Source: Halonotius sp046719765
Lineage (GTDB): Archaea > Halobacteriota > Halobacteria > Halobacteriales > Haloferacaceae
Assembly (NCBI RefSeq): GCF_046719765.1
Contig: NZ_JABEBY010000018.1
Location: 1-64,000, forward strand
Direction of reading: 5' to 3'
DNA: 64,000 nt
Made by a program: the position numbers and the translations under genes. The notes beneath the pieces are model-generated. The model saw only the letters and a list, made by a program, of their open reading frames with translations. It made no database searches and was not told the DNA's origin. Each line of letters opens with the position of its first letter. Positions within the stretch are counted from its first letter, which is position 1. Shown piece after piece: positions 17,841 to 26,180 of this stretch.

Positions 17841-17862
17841 TATGCGTTTCCGCAAACGCATA
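17841..17862. promoter_or_regulatory. Palindromic operator upstream of parA
   Basis: TATGCGTTT-CCGC-AAACGCATA is a perfect inverted repeat with 9-bp arms and a 4-base spacer, directly upstream of the parA ATG. The arm AAACGCATA also occurs twice in the hexamer array at 16549-16596, so one protein probably binds both. Confidence 0.7.
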
Positions 17863-17967
17863 TATTTACGGGTCGTAAACTGCTTTGGAGTCAAACCTCG
17901 TGGGATCAGCTTGTGATCGTGCGACTGGCAAGGTAGCAGTGAATCGGTGTGACGTGGTCTCCGACAA

Positions 17968-18528
17968 TCAGCCTGCCAAGCCGAGTTCGTCAATCCGTTC
18001 GGTCATCTTCTCGACGCCTACAGTGGCGTCTTCTGGCGTTTTGCCACCGGTAATCACGATTTTCCCACTGCCGAAGAGTAGAATGACGACTTCGGGATCA
18101 TCCATCCTGTAGACGAGCCCTGGGAACTGCTCTGGCTCGTACTCGACATCTTCGAGTCCAAGTCCAATTGCGAGCGCGTTAAGATTGAGGCTGTAGCCGA
18201 GGTCTGCACTGGAGACGATATTTTGGACGGTGATTTCTGGATCGTCACCGACTGGAATCCCCAGCCCCTGCAATTTCTCGAAGACGATATCGAGTGCGCC
18301 GTGCACTTCCTCGGTACTCGATGCACCGGTACAGACGATCTTACCGGAGCGAAAAATCAGTGCGGCAGCCTTTGGGTCTTGCGTTCGATAGACCAACCCG
18401 GGGAAGTTGTCAGGATTAAAATCGGCTCCTGGGATGTCGGTCGCAAGTGCTTCGAGATCAAGTTCTTGACCGATCCCTGTGGATGCAACGACGTTCTGGA
18501 TTTCGATTGTTTCTGTCGGCTTGACCAT
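17968..18528 (-). CDS. tbp: TATA-box-binding protein (TBP), 186 aa
   Basis: Two imperfect TBP repeats at about residues 8-85 and 98-176: IEIQNVVASTGIGQELDLE with FPGLVYRTQDPKAAALIFRS, and ITVQNIVSSADLGYSLNLN with FPGLVYRMDDPEVVILLFGS. Each contains the GKIVxTG strand. The length is standard for archaeal TBP and the ATG start is unambiguous. Haloarchaea often carry extra TBP genes on plasmids or secondary replicons, where they may direct subsets of promoters. It lies upstream of, and reads toward, the par operon, about 140 bases away. Confidence 0.95.
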   Translation of the reverse strand: MVKPTETIEIQNVVASTGIGQELDLEALATDIPGADFNPDNFPGLVYRTQDPKAAALIFRSGKIVCTGASSTEEVHGALDIVFEKLQGLGIPVGDDPEITVQNIVSSADLGYSLNLNALAIGLGLEDVEYEPEQFPGLVYRMDDPEVVILLFGSGKIVITGGKTPEDATVGVEKMTERIDELGLAG

Positions 18529-18821
18529 GTGTTAGTAGTACAATCGGAGATACAGCACCCACTAATATAAAAGTGGTATATAAGAAGTAATAAAGGCCGC
18601 TCGGATAGTCGAGTGTGTACACTAAATTACAGTATTCCCAGCGTGCACCAGCACAGCTGTGGTCAGTATGCCACTGCACACCCCACATTCCAAGTGTAAA
18701 TCCCCTGATTTCGACCGTCTAAAGCGAATATACGCCGTTAGTGGTTTGGTCGATAGATGATTGATTCATTTGTCTGTTGACCCAGCAGCGACAAGTACGT
18801 CCCCACTGTAGGCCGACCCGA
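18529..18821. promoter_or_regulatory. Divergent control region between tbp and the XPB-type helicase
   Basis: About 290 bases with TATA-like elements (AATATAAAA near 18568 and TATATAAGA near 18580) on the tbp side. No gene or repeat is evident otherwise. Confidence 0.4.
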
Positions 18822-20213
18822 ATGCGTCTCTCGTTCGACGACGGCACTCTCTTGCTTGCGGATGCTCCCGATACTGTCCCTCACGCTGAATGGGACGACC
18901 GTGTCGAGGAGTACCGGGCTCAAGCCCAGCACTATCGAGGGATCTACGAGTGGGCCACCGGTGACGGGCAAGCCACACTTCGGGAATCGACGGCGAGTCT
19001 CGCTGAATTCGAGGATGTTGCTCGTTCATATTCTGAGTTCGATCTCACGCCATCGGTCGCTATTGAACCACGAGACTACCAACAGGACGCCTTGGCAGCG
19101 TGGCGGGATAACGACCGACGTGGAAGTGTCGTCCTCCCAACTGGCAGCGGCAAGACGTTCCTCGCCGTCCAGGCTATCGCTGACGCCGGTGTCAGTACGC
19201 TTGTTGTCGTCCCGACGATTGACCTGATGAATCAGTGGCATGCCACCCTTACCAACGCCTTTGGCGAGCAACTCCCAGACGGTGTTGGCGTTCTCGGAGG
19301 CGGTAGCCACAACGTCACCGAGATCACGGTCACGACCTACGATTCCGCCTATCGGTACATCAACGAGTACGGCGACCGATTCGGCTTGCTTGTCGTCGAT
19401 GAAGTCCACCATCTCCCGGCACCCACCTACCAGCAGATCCCCGAGATGACGATAGCACCGTATCGCCTCGGGCTTACTGCTACCTACGAACGGGCCGACG
19501 AACAACACGAAGTCCTGGAAGACCTGCTCGGTTCGGTCGTCTATCAGGAGGCCGTCGATGAGCTGACTGGGGAGTACCTCAGCGAGTACGAGACGATCCA
19601 CCTACAGGTTGAGCTCACCGGTGACGAACGGGAGACCTACGACGAAGAGTACCAGATTTACCGCGAGTATATCGATACTCACGATATCGAACTCTGGAAG
19701 GAAGACGGCTACCAGGAGTTTCTCAAACGAACCTCGTATGACCCGCAAGGCCGACGAGCTCTCATCGCTAAACAACGAGCCGAGAAAATCGCCCGCACCG
19801 CCGAGAAGAAACTCGACACCCTCGATAACCTCCTGAAACGGCACTACGACGACCGAACGATCATCTTCACTGCCAACAACGAGTTCGCCTACGAGATTTC
19901 CCAGGAGTTCATTGTCCCTTGTATCACTCACCAGACAGCCACCGACGAACGAACCGAGATCTTGGAACGGTTCCGCACTGGTGAATATTCGATGCTGGCC
20001 ACCTCACAAGTTCTGGATGAAGGGATCGATGTCCCGGCTGCCAACGTCGGGATCATCCTCTCTGGGAGTGCGTCCAAACGGCAGTACGCTCAACGACTCG
20101 GCCGTATTCTCCGCCCGACTGACGACAGCCAACCCGCTCGGCTCTATGAGATCATCACCGAAGATACGATGGAGACCTACGTGTCGGATCGCCGCCGACA
20201 GGGGGTGGCCTGA
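18822..20213 (+). CDS. XPB/Rad25-type SF2 DNA helicase, 463 aa
   Basis: I start at ATG 18822, 15 codons inside the open frame. After an N-terminal DNA-damage-recognition-like region come PRDYQQDALAAW (Q-like motif), Walker A PTGSGKT at 106-112, DEVH at 193-196, LGLTATYERAD (motif III), IIFTANNEFAYEISQEF, QVLDEGIDVP (motif V) and QYAQRLGRILRP (motif VI). Archaeal XPB unwinds damaged DNA and forms a complex with the nuclease Bax1. The next gene, overlapping by one base, encodes exactly such a partner, which supports the call. The short thumb region seems present between lobes (about residues 270-310). Confidence 0.88.
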   Translation: MRLSFDDGTLLLADAPDTVPHAEWDDRVEEYRAQAQHYRGIYEWATGDGQATLRESTASLAEFEDVARSYSEFDLTPSVAIEPRDYQQDALAAWRDNDRRGSVVLPTGSGKTFLAVQAIADAGVSTLVVVPTIDLMNQWHATLTNAFGEQLPDGVGVLGGGSHNVTEITVTTYDSAYRYINEYGDRFGLLVVDEVHHLPAPTYQQIPEMTIAPYRLGLTATYERADEQHEVLEDLLGSVVYQEAVDELTGEYLSEYETIHLQVELTGDERETYDEEYQIYREYIDTHDIELWKEDGYQEFLKRTSYDPQGRRALIAKQRAEKIARTAEKKLDTLDNLLKRHYDDRTIIFTANNEFAYEISQEFIVPCITHQTATDERTEILERFRTGEYSMLATSQVLDEGIDVPAANVGIILSGSASKRQYAQRLGRILRPTDDSQPARLYEIITEDTMETYVSDRRRQGVA

Positions 20214-21556
20214 TGCTCACTGCCGACCTCGCCCGATCCCGGACGGACGGCGACACGGTCACCCCGCTGTTTGTCGATCCCGACGAGGAGCGATATCAAC
20301 AGACGGCAGCTGAACTGATCGACATCTTCACCGAGCATCTGGGCGAGCCGAAAGGCGAGTTAGAGGCGACGATTGACGAGTTGACAATCGCCGATACGGA
20401 CTACAAAATCGTCCAAGGGCTGGCGAAACTACTCAAAGACGAGTGTGAGTTCGAAGTTATCGCCCCGGTCGATCCACAGGAGATCCGTCGGCGACTGTTC
20501 GAGAAAGCCAACGACTCCTATCCGGTCGTCCGCCAACCGACACTCGGCGATGATACCCAACCACTGGATATCTACAGCAACGTCGCTGACCGACTCGGGA
20601 TCTCGCTTGAGGAGTGCTACAAAGGAATGTACGCTGACCTCGACGAAAACAAACGGCTCGTTCGCTTCGGCAACCAGGCCATCGAAGGCCATGACGACGA
20701 TGAGACGACGACGACCACACAGCTCACCGGTGACAGTGCGGAATCGTATGCCGATGATACGATCACCGTCGAGTGGCTACTCACCCGCTACAATCTGGCG
20801 TTAGCGCAGGCTGTTCTCTACGATGCGACGGAGATGCGGATTCGCGTCTGGGACAATTTCTCGACGGTGTTCAGCTACGTCAAACTCTTTGGGTTGATGC
20901 ATCGGATCTATCCGATTGATGATACCGGAAGCAGGGTTGAGAGTACGGACGGAGCCGATGGATACGAAGCTGTGCTAGATGGTGCCGCTTCGCTGTTTTC
21001 GAAATCGCGGAAGTACGGCATTCGGATGGCGAATTTCCTGCCAGCTCTGCCCTTGTGTACGCGCTGGGAGATGGAGGCAGAGATTCTCGACGAGACGACC
21101 GGAACAACGGATCACCGCCGAACGCTTGCGTTGGATCACACTGATGGCCTCTCTTCACACTATTCGGCACAGAGCGACTTTGACAGCGATGTTGAACGGA
21201 CACTCGCCACCAAGTGGGAGCGAGCGAACACCGATTGGGATCTCGTACGTGAGGATGATGTCATCGATCTCGGCGCAGAGGTGATGTTGCCTGATTTTGC
21301 AATTGAGCATCCTGATGGTCGGCGTGTAATCCTCGAAATCGTTGGTTTCTGGACGCCAGAGTACCTCTCAGAGAAGTTGACGAAGATCAGGGAAGCAGAC
21401 GCAGCCAATCTCGTGGTGGCGGTTTCAGAACGATTGGACTGCTCGGCAGACGATTTCGAAGGGATGGACGACCGGGTACTGTGGTTCAAATCTGGGATTC
21501 ACGTATATGATCTCGTGGAGTTGGCTGAGGAGTATGCCTTGCCGACAAATGCCTAA
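20213..21556 (+). CDS. Bax1-like DUF790 nuclease, partner of XPB, 447 aa
   Basis: DUF790 proteins (Bax1) are structure-specific nucleases that bind archaeal XPB. The N-terminal MLTADLARSR with DPDEERYQQTAAELIDIF, the central RYNLALAQAVLYDATEMRI and the C-terminal nuclease-like core (LPDFAIEHPDGRRVILEIVG, followed by EYLSEKLTKI) match what I recall of that family. The D...E-x-V core is PD-(D/E)xK-like. ATG overlaps the TGA of the helicase gene, so they are translationally coupled. The likely role is nucleotide-excision-type repair, or defence or plasmid maintenance if this is an accessory copy. Confidence 0.85.
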   Translation: MLTADLARSRTDGDTVTPLFVDPDEERYQQTAAELIDIFTEHLGEPKGELEATIDELTIADTDYKIVQGLAKLLKDECEFEVIAPVDPQEIRRRLFEKANDSYPVVRQPTLGDDTQPLDIYSNVADRLGISLEECYKGMYADLDENKRLVRFGNQAIEGHDDDETTTTTQLTGDSAESYADDTITVEWLLTRYNLALAQAVLYDATEMRIRVWDNFSTVFSYVKLFGLMHRIYPIDDTGSRVESTDGADGYEAVLDGAASLFSKSRKYGIRMANFLPALPLCTRWEMEAEILDETTGTTDHRRTLALDHTDGLSSHYSAQSDFDSDVERTLATKWERANTDWDLVREDDVIDLGAEVMLPDFAIEHPDGRRVILEIVGFWTPEYLSEKLTKIREADAANLVVAVSERLDCSADDFEGMDDRVLWFKSGIHVYDLVELAEEYALPTNA

Positions 21557-21640
21557 AATTCACAACTTAGAATCTAGATTATTTCTTGGTTAGGAGACTT
21601 CTATCGACAGATTTAGTGAAATTCGGATCTATGCGATTAT

Positions 21641-21994
21641 GTGAGCGTTGCTGAACCTACTGTTGAGTTATCTGAGTCCCAGCACCGTGGACTGGAACTG
21701 ATCGAGGAGACTGGCGGTATCCACCAAAGTGAGCTCTGGAAAGGACTGGATGTCTCTTCGCGCACGGGGAGCCGCATCGTTGATCGGCTGTTGGAAGCTG
21801 AGTTGATTGAGCGCACGGAGACGATGTACAATGGCAGGAAGACATACTATCTGACACCGACCGATACGGATCTCGATTACCGATTGTTGATGGCTGGTGA
21901 CATGCTCTCACCGCTTATCGGTGAGGATGATGTCGATTCGCAAAGCGATGTGTTCACCCAGTGGGTGATGAATCTCCAGTATAACCAAGAGTAA
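21641..21994 (+). CDS. Winged-helix transcription regulator, 117 aa
   Basis: GTG start at 21641. Residues 12-75 form a winged helix: LSESQHRGLELIEETGGIHQ, SELWKGLDVSSRTGSRIVDR (recognition helix) and a wing RTETMYNGRKTYYLTP. The C-terminal tail is acidic. The pattern fits the small MarR/helix-turn-helix regulators common in haloarchaea. It follows the Bax1-like gene by 85 bases on the same strand and could be co-transcribed, but the gap holds stop-rich AT sequence. Confidence 0.7.
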   Translation: MSVAEPTVELSESQHRGLELIEETGGIHQSELWKGLDVSSRTGSRIVDRLLEAELIERTETMYNGRKTYYLTPTDTDLDYRLLMAGDMLSPLIGEDDVDSQSDVFTQWVMNLQYNQE

Positions 21995-22017
21995 CGCGGA
22001 TCAGTTGATATGTTGAT

Positions 22018-22151
22018 GGGTACGCTAGGATTCGAACCTATGGCCTTCCGGACGCCTTACCAGCGTTGCAGTCAGTGGCCGTGCCGCGCGGACTCACGGC
22101 CCTGCTGGTGAGACGCACTCCGGTTGTTCTGCCAAACTGAACTACGCACCC
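22018..22151 (-). tRNA. tRNA-like gene with an insertion in the anticodon arm (possible intron); anticodon unresolved
   Basis: Read on the reverse strand, GGGTGCG at the 5' end pairs with CGTACCC at the 3' end (7 bp, one G-U). A D-arm GTTC...GAAC has an AGTTTGGCA loop, and a T-arm has a TTCGAAT loop on a TAGG/CCTA stem. An anticodon stem CCGGA/TCCGG encloses about 70 bases that fold into a long hairpin (ACCAGC/GCTGGT, then GGCCGTG/CACGGCC). The extra length, about 58 bases over a normal tRNA, is in the anticodon loop, where archaeal introns sit. However, I cannot draw a clean bulge-helix-bulge motif, nor an anticodon with U33 and purine 37. It could be an unusual intron-containing tRNA or a decayed one. 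CCA is not encoded. Confidence 0.6.
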
Positions 22152-22342
22152 GCTGGATAGCCTCTCTGTTCCGGTGGCAAACAAGTGGTGGTCTGGAGAA
22201 GCCATTCGTCACAGAACTGGCCCTACCGCGTTGTATCGTCCTGTTCAGCTTTGCTATGGGTGGATGAGTATTTTGTAGATGCAATTTGTATGCCCAGTTG
22301 GAACTTGGCGGGTCGTCACACGCTCCAAGTTCCTCTTCCCGT

Positions 22343-22492
22343 ATGGCCGACCAGGATCAGTCGATTGGCGTTTGTCCGTTCTGCGGTTCGATACTCCCAG
22401 CTGGGTCGGTATTGATTGAGTACGAGTCTGACGGTGAGCAGCGTGTTTTCGCTCGGTGTTCGGACTATCGAGAGCCGGTTCATCCTGAGTGA
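22343..22492 (+). CDS. Small CPxCG zinc-finger protein, 49 aa
   Basis: ATG at 22343 gives MADQDQSIGVCPFCGSILPA, with a CPxCG zinc knuckle, then a strand-rich body and a single later Cys. Very short proteins of this type are abundant in haloarchaea and largely uncharacterised. The frame is open upstream but the sequence before 22343 lacks haloarchaeal character. Confidence 0.55.
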   Translation: MADQDQSIGVCPFCGSILPAGSVLIEYESDGEQRVFARCSDYREPVHPE

Positions 22493-22547
22493 GTCTACCG
22501 GTGGACGAGCCGACTGTAGTCGTTGCGCAACTCTGAGCGTCAGTCAA

Positions 22548-24296
22548 CTAATCTCTCCGTACCGTCGGCAGCTCAACAACAAACACCGCACCCTCAGAAG
22601 GGGTATCGGCGGGTGTTTTAGTATCAATAACGTCGCCTTCTTCGCGATCTTCGATCCAAACATCACCACCGTAGCTCTCTACCAACGACTTGACGAGGTA
22701 CAGCCCAATTCCGGTACCCTCACTGTCGAGTCCTTTCTCACCCTTGCCGAAGATATCCTCCTTTGCGGCGTCAGAAATGCCTGGGCCATTGTCTGCAACT
22801 CGGATTTTAATACTCCCCTCCTCTGTGTTCGATGACACGGCAACGGTCGGAACTGGTTTGTCGTTATGCTGCATTGCATTCTTCAGTAGGTTGCGGAACA
22901 CAGAGCCTAACATTTCGTTAGCTCGCACAGATACCTGCTGAACCTCCGCAGCAGAGATGATGTTAGCGTCTGGATATGCTTCCCTGACCTGTTCAATCTC
23001 AGATTGTACTACCGAACTGATACTGATCGGTTCAAGTTCTTGCTCCGCTGAGAGCATGACAGCTGCCATCTCTCGGGCTACCTTTGTGAGATCAACGGCA
23101 TGCTCTGCATTTTCATGGACGGTCTGCAAATGCGTTTCTGCTTCCTCATCATCTATGATGTCCGCGACCATTTTTGTATACGCAAGTATCAGTTGGAGAT
23201 CGTTCCGGATATCGTGACGCAACACTTGATTAAGAATATCCAGATTATCTCGTTGCTCTTCAATTTGCTGTCTGTACTCTTTTTCTGCCGTGATTTCATG
23301 CAATACGAATGCACGGCGTCTCTCGTCGTCGCCGACTGTTGAGGCTGTCACAGAAAAGTGTCGTTTCTCACTGTTGGGCATGATCTTGATTTCTATCTTA
23401 CCATTGTCCATCTCGGTGAGCTGGCTGAGATCTTGATCTCCGGTTGAGGAAACAAATTCGTCTGCTGGCATACCAACGTACTCTAGATCAGTACCAAACA
23501 GGTCATGAGCAACCCGGTTGGCGTAAACGAGACGGTCCTGCTGATCAAGGACAACTGCAGCATCGTCTATATCCTCTAACAGCACCCTACGTGCGGTAGG
23601 GATTAATTCCAGAAAATCTACGTAGAATAGTGCCCAGAGAAAGGTCACGGACAGAACCGTACTCCCGGCCATCGTTGCATTGTATAACAGGTCTGGATAC
23701 GGCTCAAGTCCGGCGACTTCAATAATAGCCGCCAGATAGATGACTGCGACACCGCCAAGTATTGCACGGGCCTGTTGGCGATACGCACCACTCTGGGTCA
23801 CATATGCGTCGAGAAACATCCCCAGCATAGCAGTGGCTGCGACAAATACTACAAACAGGTGAACTGCCCACCAGGCACCAAACTCATAGACTGGTGTCCC
23901 ATTTTGCACAACCATCGGCGCACGGGTATAGAACAGGCCGCCAGGATTGAGTCCGATTAGTAGTGCCTCAAGACAGAGATAGCCACCAACACTGCCCAGT
24001 GCGATTGGCCGTTTGAGCCACGTTCGTTCAGTATACTCTGCAGCGACATACATACCGGAAAACGCCACTATAACCGCAGCAAGCCACGAAACGCCCAACA
24101 TACGAGGAGCAATCAGTTGACTGTCTAGTCTGGTGCCTGCTCCGTAGCTAAGTATCCAGACGGTTGACGCAAGCCCGTGGATAACAAGTGGCTTACCACC
24201 GGGGTTCGACCGGTGTTGCCACGCAACCACTGCAACACCTGCTGATATTAGTGCCGGAATTCCGAATAAGACCAAATCAAACTGGCTTACACTCAT
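22548..24296 (-). CDS. Membrane sensor histidine kinase (7TM-PAS-HisKA-HATPase), 582 aa
   Basis: The N-terminal 225 residues contain about seven hydrophobic segments (first LVLFGIPALISAGVAVVAW), as in the HisKA_7TM sensors of haloarchaea. A PAS domain (about 235-340) starts DIDDAAVVLDQQDRLVYANR. The dimerisation domain has the phospho-acceptor in VLRHDIRNDL (His361). The ATPase domain follows with the N box VFRNLLKNAMQHN, G1 VADNGPGIS and G2 GTGIGLYLVKS. No receiver domain and no neighbouring response regulator are seen, as is common in this group. It acts at the cell membrane; the stimulus is unknown. Confidence 0.92.
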   Translation of the reverse strand: MSVSQFDLVLFGIPALISAGVAVVAWQHRSNPGGKPLVIHGLASTVWILSYGAGTRLDSQLIAPRMLGVSWLAAVIVAFSGMYVAAEYTERTWLKRPIALGSVGGYLCLEALLIGLNPGGLFYTRAPMVVQNGTPVYEFGAWWAVHLFVVFVAATAMLGMFLDAYVTQSGAYRQQARAILGGVAVIYLAAIIEVAGLEPYPDLLYNATMAGSTVLSVTFLWALFYVDFLELIPTARRVLLEDIDDAAVVLDQQDRLVYANRVAHDLFGTDLEYVGMPADEFVSSTGDQDLSQLTEMDNGKIEIKIMPNSEKRHFSVTASTVGDDERRRAFVLHEITAEKEYRQQIEEQRDNLDILNQVLRHDIRNDLQLILAYTKMVADIIDDEEAETHLQTVHENAEHAVDLTKVAREMAAVMLSAEQELEPISISSVVQSEIEQVREAYPDANIISAAEVQQVSVRANEMLGSVFRNLLKNAMQHNDKPVPTVAVSSNTEEGSIKIRVADNGPGISDAAKEDIFGKGEKGLDSEGTGIGLYLVKSLVESYGGDVWIEDREEGDVIDTKTPADTPSEGAVFVVELPTVRRD

Positions 24297-24767
24297 AGTG
24301 GATCAATTGATAAAATATTGTATAAATATTTGTGTGGAAAATATAATATAATAAAAAATCTCTCCAGAGATAGTCGTCAGTCGTTTTATCTTAATTAAAT
24401 GTGCAGAGCGAGCATTATCATTCAGTTCAAAATAATCAGCCAGTCAATTGTTGTGAAACTACCCAAGGTGCACAGCCATTGATCGGTTTCGGTCGTTGAG
24501 CCTGCCACAAAAATAATAACTTTACTAATGGTTTCCTGCTGATAGCTTCGTGCAAAATACAATCTCTGTTAGCCGCTGCGGAAGGTGAGGAAACTGATGA
24601 ACTCCGAGAAGAGGTCGAAGGATTAGAAGCCCTGATCGAAGAACTCACCGAGTTCAAATCAGGCACTACATTTCACACCCGGTCGGGAGCTGATCCATAA
24701 TTCGGGTGCTTGATTGCGATTTTAACGGTCACCAACTATTATATTTGCCTCCAGTGTGGGAGTACCC
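24297..24767. other. Intergenic region with a possible gene remnant
   Basis: About 470 bases. The first part is very AT-rich and probably contains the histidine-kinase promoter. The only coding-like stretch is at 24548-24700 (listed separately). Nothing else stands out. Confidence 0.5.
24548..24700 (+). pseudogene. Possible decayed gene fragment with acidic coiled-coil end
   Basis: The forward frame ending at TAA 24698-24700 reads LLAAAEGEETDELREEVEGL and then ALIEELTEFKSGTTFHTRSG, a typical haloarchaeal acidic helix. There is no credible start codon upstream in frame, so it looks like the C-terminal remnant of a lost gene. Function is not recognisable. Confidence 0.35.
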
Positions 24768-24935
24768 ATGAGTGTCGTGGGGGCGATTTTGGCGGTGCTT
24801 TCTGGGCAAGATGACCGGGGTGCTCCGTACGAGTGCCAGCATTGTGGGAGCCAATTTCCTGTCCACCATCACTCCTGTCCAGAGTGTGGCGGCTACTCGA
24901 TTGATCGGGCTGAGTGGTCTGCAGAACCTGAATGA
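24768..24935 (+). CDS. Small zinc-ribbon protein, 55 aa
   Basis: The ATG at 24768 gives MSVVGAILAVLSGQDDRGAP and then YECQHCGSQFPVHHHSCPEC, a two-knuckle (CxxC...CxxC) zinc ribbon, ending at TGA 24933-24935. A short hydrophobic N-terminal stretch (VVGAILAVL) precedes the ribbon. The arrangement is typical of small haloarchaeal zinc-finger proteins of unknown function. The gene stands alone between a remnant and a convergent PadR-type regulator gene. Confidence 0.6.
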   Translation: MSVVGAILAVLSGQDDRGAPYECQHCGSQFPVHHHSCPECGGYSIDRAEWSAEPE

Positions 24936-24978
24936 CCGATAGGTGGGTGATTATTCCGCTTGGTCAGAGCCGAATCGA

Positions 24979-25266
24979 CTACCCATTGTCACCTTCAGAG
25001 AGTTGTTTCGCCTCCCATTCGTGGCGGTCGGCAAGCAACGCCCGCCCTTCTGGAGTCAATTCGTAGTTGTTTGTTCGGTCATCAATACTACTCTTAGCGA
25101 TGTACCCCTTCTCAACGAGCGTGTCGAGACTGGGATACAACCGTCCATGATTGATTTCTGTGTCTCCGTAGTCTTCGACCGCACGCTTGATTCCAAGGCC
25201 GTATGAGCCACCTAGCCCAGCGATACAATACAGCAGATCCCGCTGGAAACTATTTAATTCGAACAT
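24979..25266 (-). CDS. PadR-family winged-helix regulator, 95 aa
   Basis: I start at the ATG at 25264-25266 (MFELNSFQRDLLYCIAGL). The motif GLGIKRAVEDYGDTEINHGR, the following LYPSLDTLVEKGYI and the wing KSSIDDRTNNYELTPEG are diagnostic of the PadR DNA-binding domain. There is a short acidic C-terminal tail and no long effector domain, giving the minimal PadR form common in haloarchaea. Such regulators usually act as dimeric repressors, often of neighbouring genes. No palindromic operator is obvious. Confidence 0.8.
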   Translation of the reverse strand: MFELNSFQRDLLYCIAGLGGSYGLGIKRAVEDYGDTEINHGRLYPSLDTLVEKGYIAKSSIDDRTNNYELTPEGRALLADRHEWEAKQLSEGDNG

Positions 25267-25404
25267 TGCCCAATCGATTGTTGAAATAGCGAAATATATT
25301 TCTACCGAATGTGTTAAATTCCAACTCAAAGTTCCCTTGGCTGATAGAAACGAGTGTGAAACTGTTGCTCAGATCTGATTTTCTGTGTCTACTTGTCGGA
25401 GCCG

Positions 25405-25632
25405 TTATTGGAGTGGTGGCCGGATGGCGTGGGCTGGGAGCTCAAGTTCTTCACCGTCTGGCAATCGTATCCGGTAGCGTGGCTCCTCTATTTGCTCGCC
25501 GGTGAGTGTCGTTAGCTCGCCTTTGACGACATCAATAATTCGACCGTGGTCGCCGTGATACTGGTCATGATCAGGGTCTGTCTCGTCAGGGATATCGATG
25601 CGAACTGTGTCTCCAGTGCTGAACTCGGTCAT
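25405..25632 (-). CDS. Small SH3/KOW-like hypothetical protein, 75 aa
   Basis: The start chosen is ATG at 25630-25632 (MTEFSTGDTVRIDIPDETDP); a longer frame upstream overlaps the TRAM gene and has the wrong composition. The sequence has a KOW/SH3 pattern: GDTVRIDI, then HGDHGRIIDVVKG and YRIRLPDGEELELPAHAI. It lies 26 bases downstream of the TRAM gene on the same strand, so the two are probably co-transcribed. It may bind nucleic acid, as KOW and TRAM modules do. Confidence 0.6.
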   Translation of the reverse strand: MTEFSTGDTVRIDIPDETDPDHDQYHGDHGRIIDVVKGELTTLTGEQIEEPRYRIRLPDGEELELPAHAIRPPLQ

Positions 25633-25657
25633 ACTCGTAGCTATCTGATAGTGAATC

Positions 25658-26089
25658 TCAGTTGTGTTGGGGTGTGTGATGTCGTTCAACGACTTCTGCA
25701 AAAGCAACATTCTCTTTTGCAGTCTCAATCCGAACGGTTGCTCGGTCGCCAACCTTTGTGTCCGGAACGATGACAACGTAGCCTCGATCAATTCGGGCAA
25801 TCCCGTCGCCTTTGTCTCCGATGCTATCGATCTCAACTTCACGTGTTTCGCCGACATCGACAGGTGGCTGTTGCTTGTCTTCTTGTTCAGGTGCTGGCTC
25901 GGCTGGTTGATCAGCTGGGGAGTCAGATACAGTGTCTGCATCTACCGGCAGCAGTGCCACGCGGTATGTTCCACTCGTGTCTATCGCGCTGTTCTCTATC
26001 TCTCGATCCGGAATCTCAATGTGATATGAATCGTCTTCAGCACCCACCTGGGCAGTGAAGAGGCAAAGCAAATCATCAGAAATTTCCAT
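25658..26089 (-). CDS. TRAM-domain protein, 143 aa
   Basis: The C-terminal 65 residues form a TRAM domain: VGETREVEIDSIGDKGDGIA, RIDRGYVVIVPDTKVGDRAT, VRIETAKENVAFAEVV. TRAM domains bind RNA, and archaeal stand-alone TRAM proteins act as RNA chaperones or cold-shock-type proteins. The N-terminal half is different, an acidic region with DPSY-type strands and a Pro/Gln/Glu linker. ATG start at 26087-26089. The product is probably cytoplasmic. The small KOW-like gene follows closely. Confidence 0.8.
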   Translation of the reverse strand: MEISDDLLCLFTAQVGAEDDSYHIEIPDREIENSAIDTSGTYRVALLPVDADTVSDSPADQPAEPAPEQEDKQQPPVDVGETREVEIDSIGDKGDGIARIDRGYVVIVPDTKVGDRATVRIETAKENVAFAEVVERHHTPQHN

Positions 26090-26180
26090 ACCACAAGCAC
26101 GCTGCCGAGGTTGAAAAGTGATTCAATTTAGTACTGTGAAGAGCAGCGATTACCATGGAGAGAGCGTATGCTGGTTGTGG

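Noticed and set aside
22018..22151. Naming a specific anticodon (GCG or GCA) for the tRNA-like gene
   Set aside because: Neither reading gives both U33 and a purine at 37 with a proper splice motif, so any amino-acid label would be a guess.
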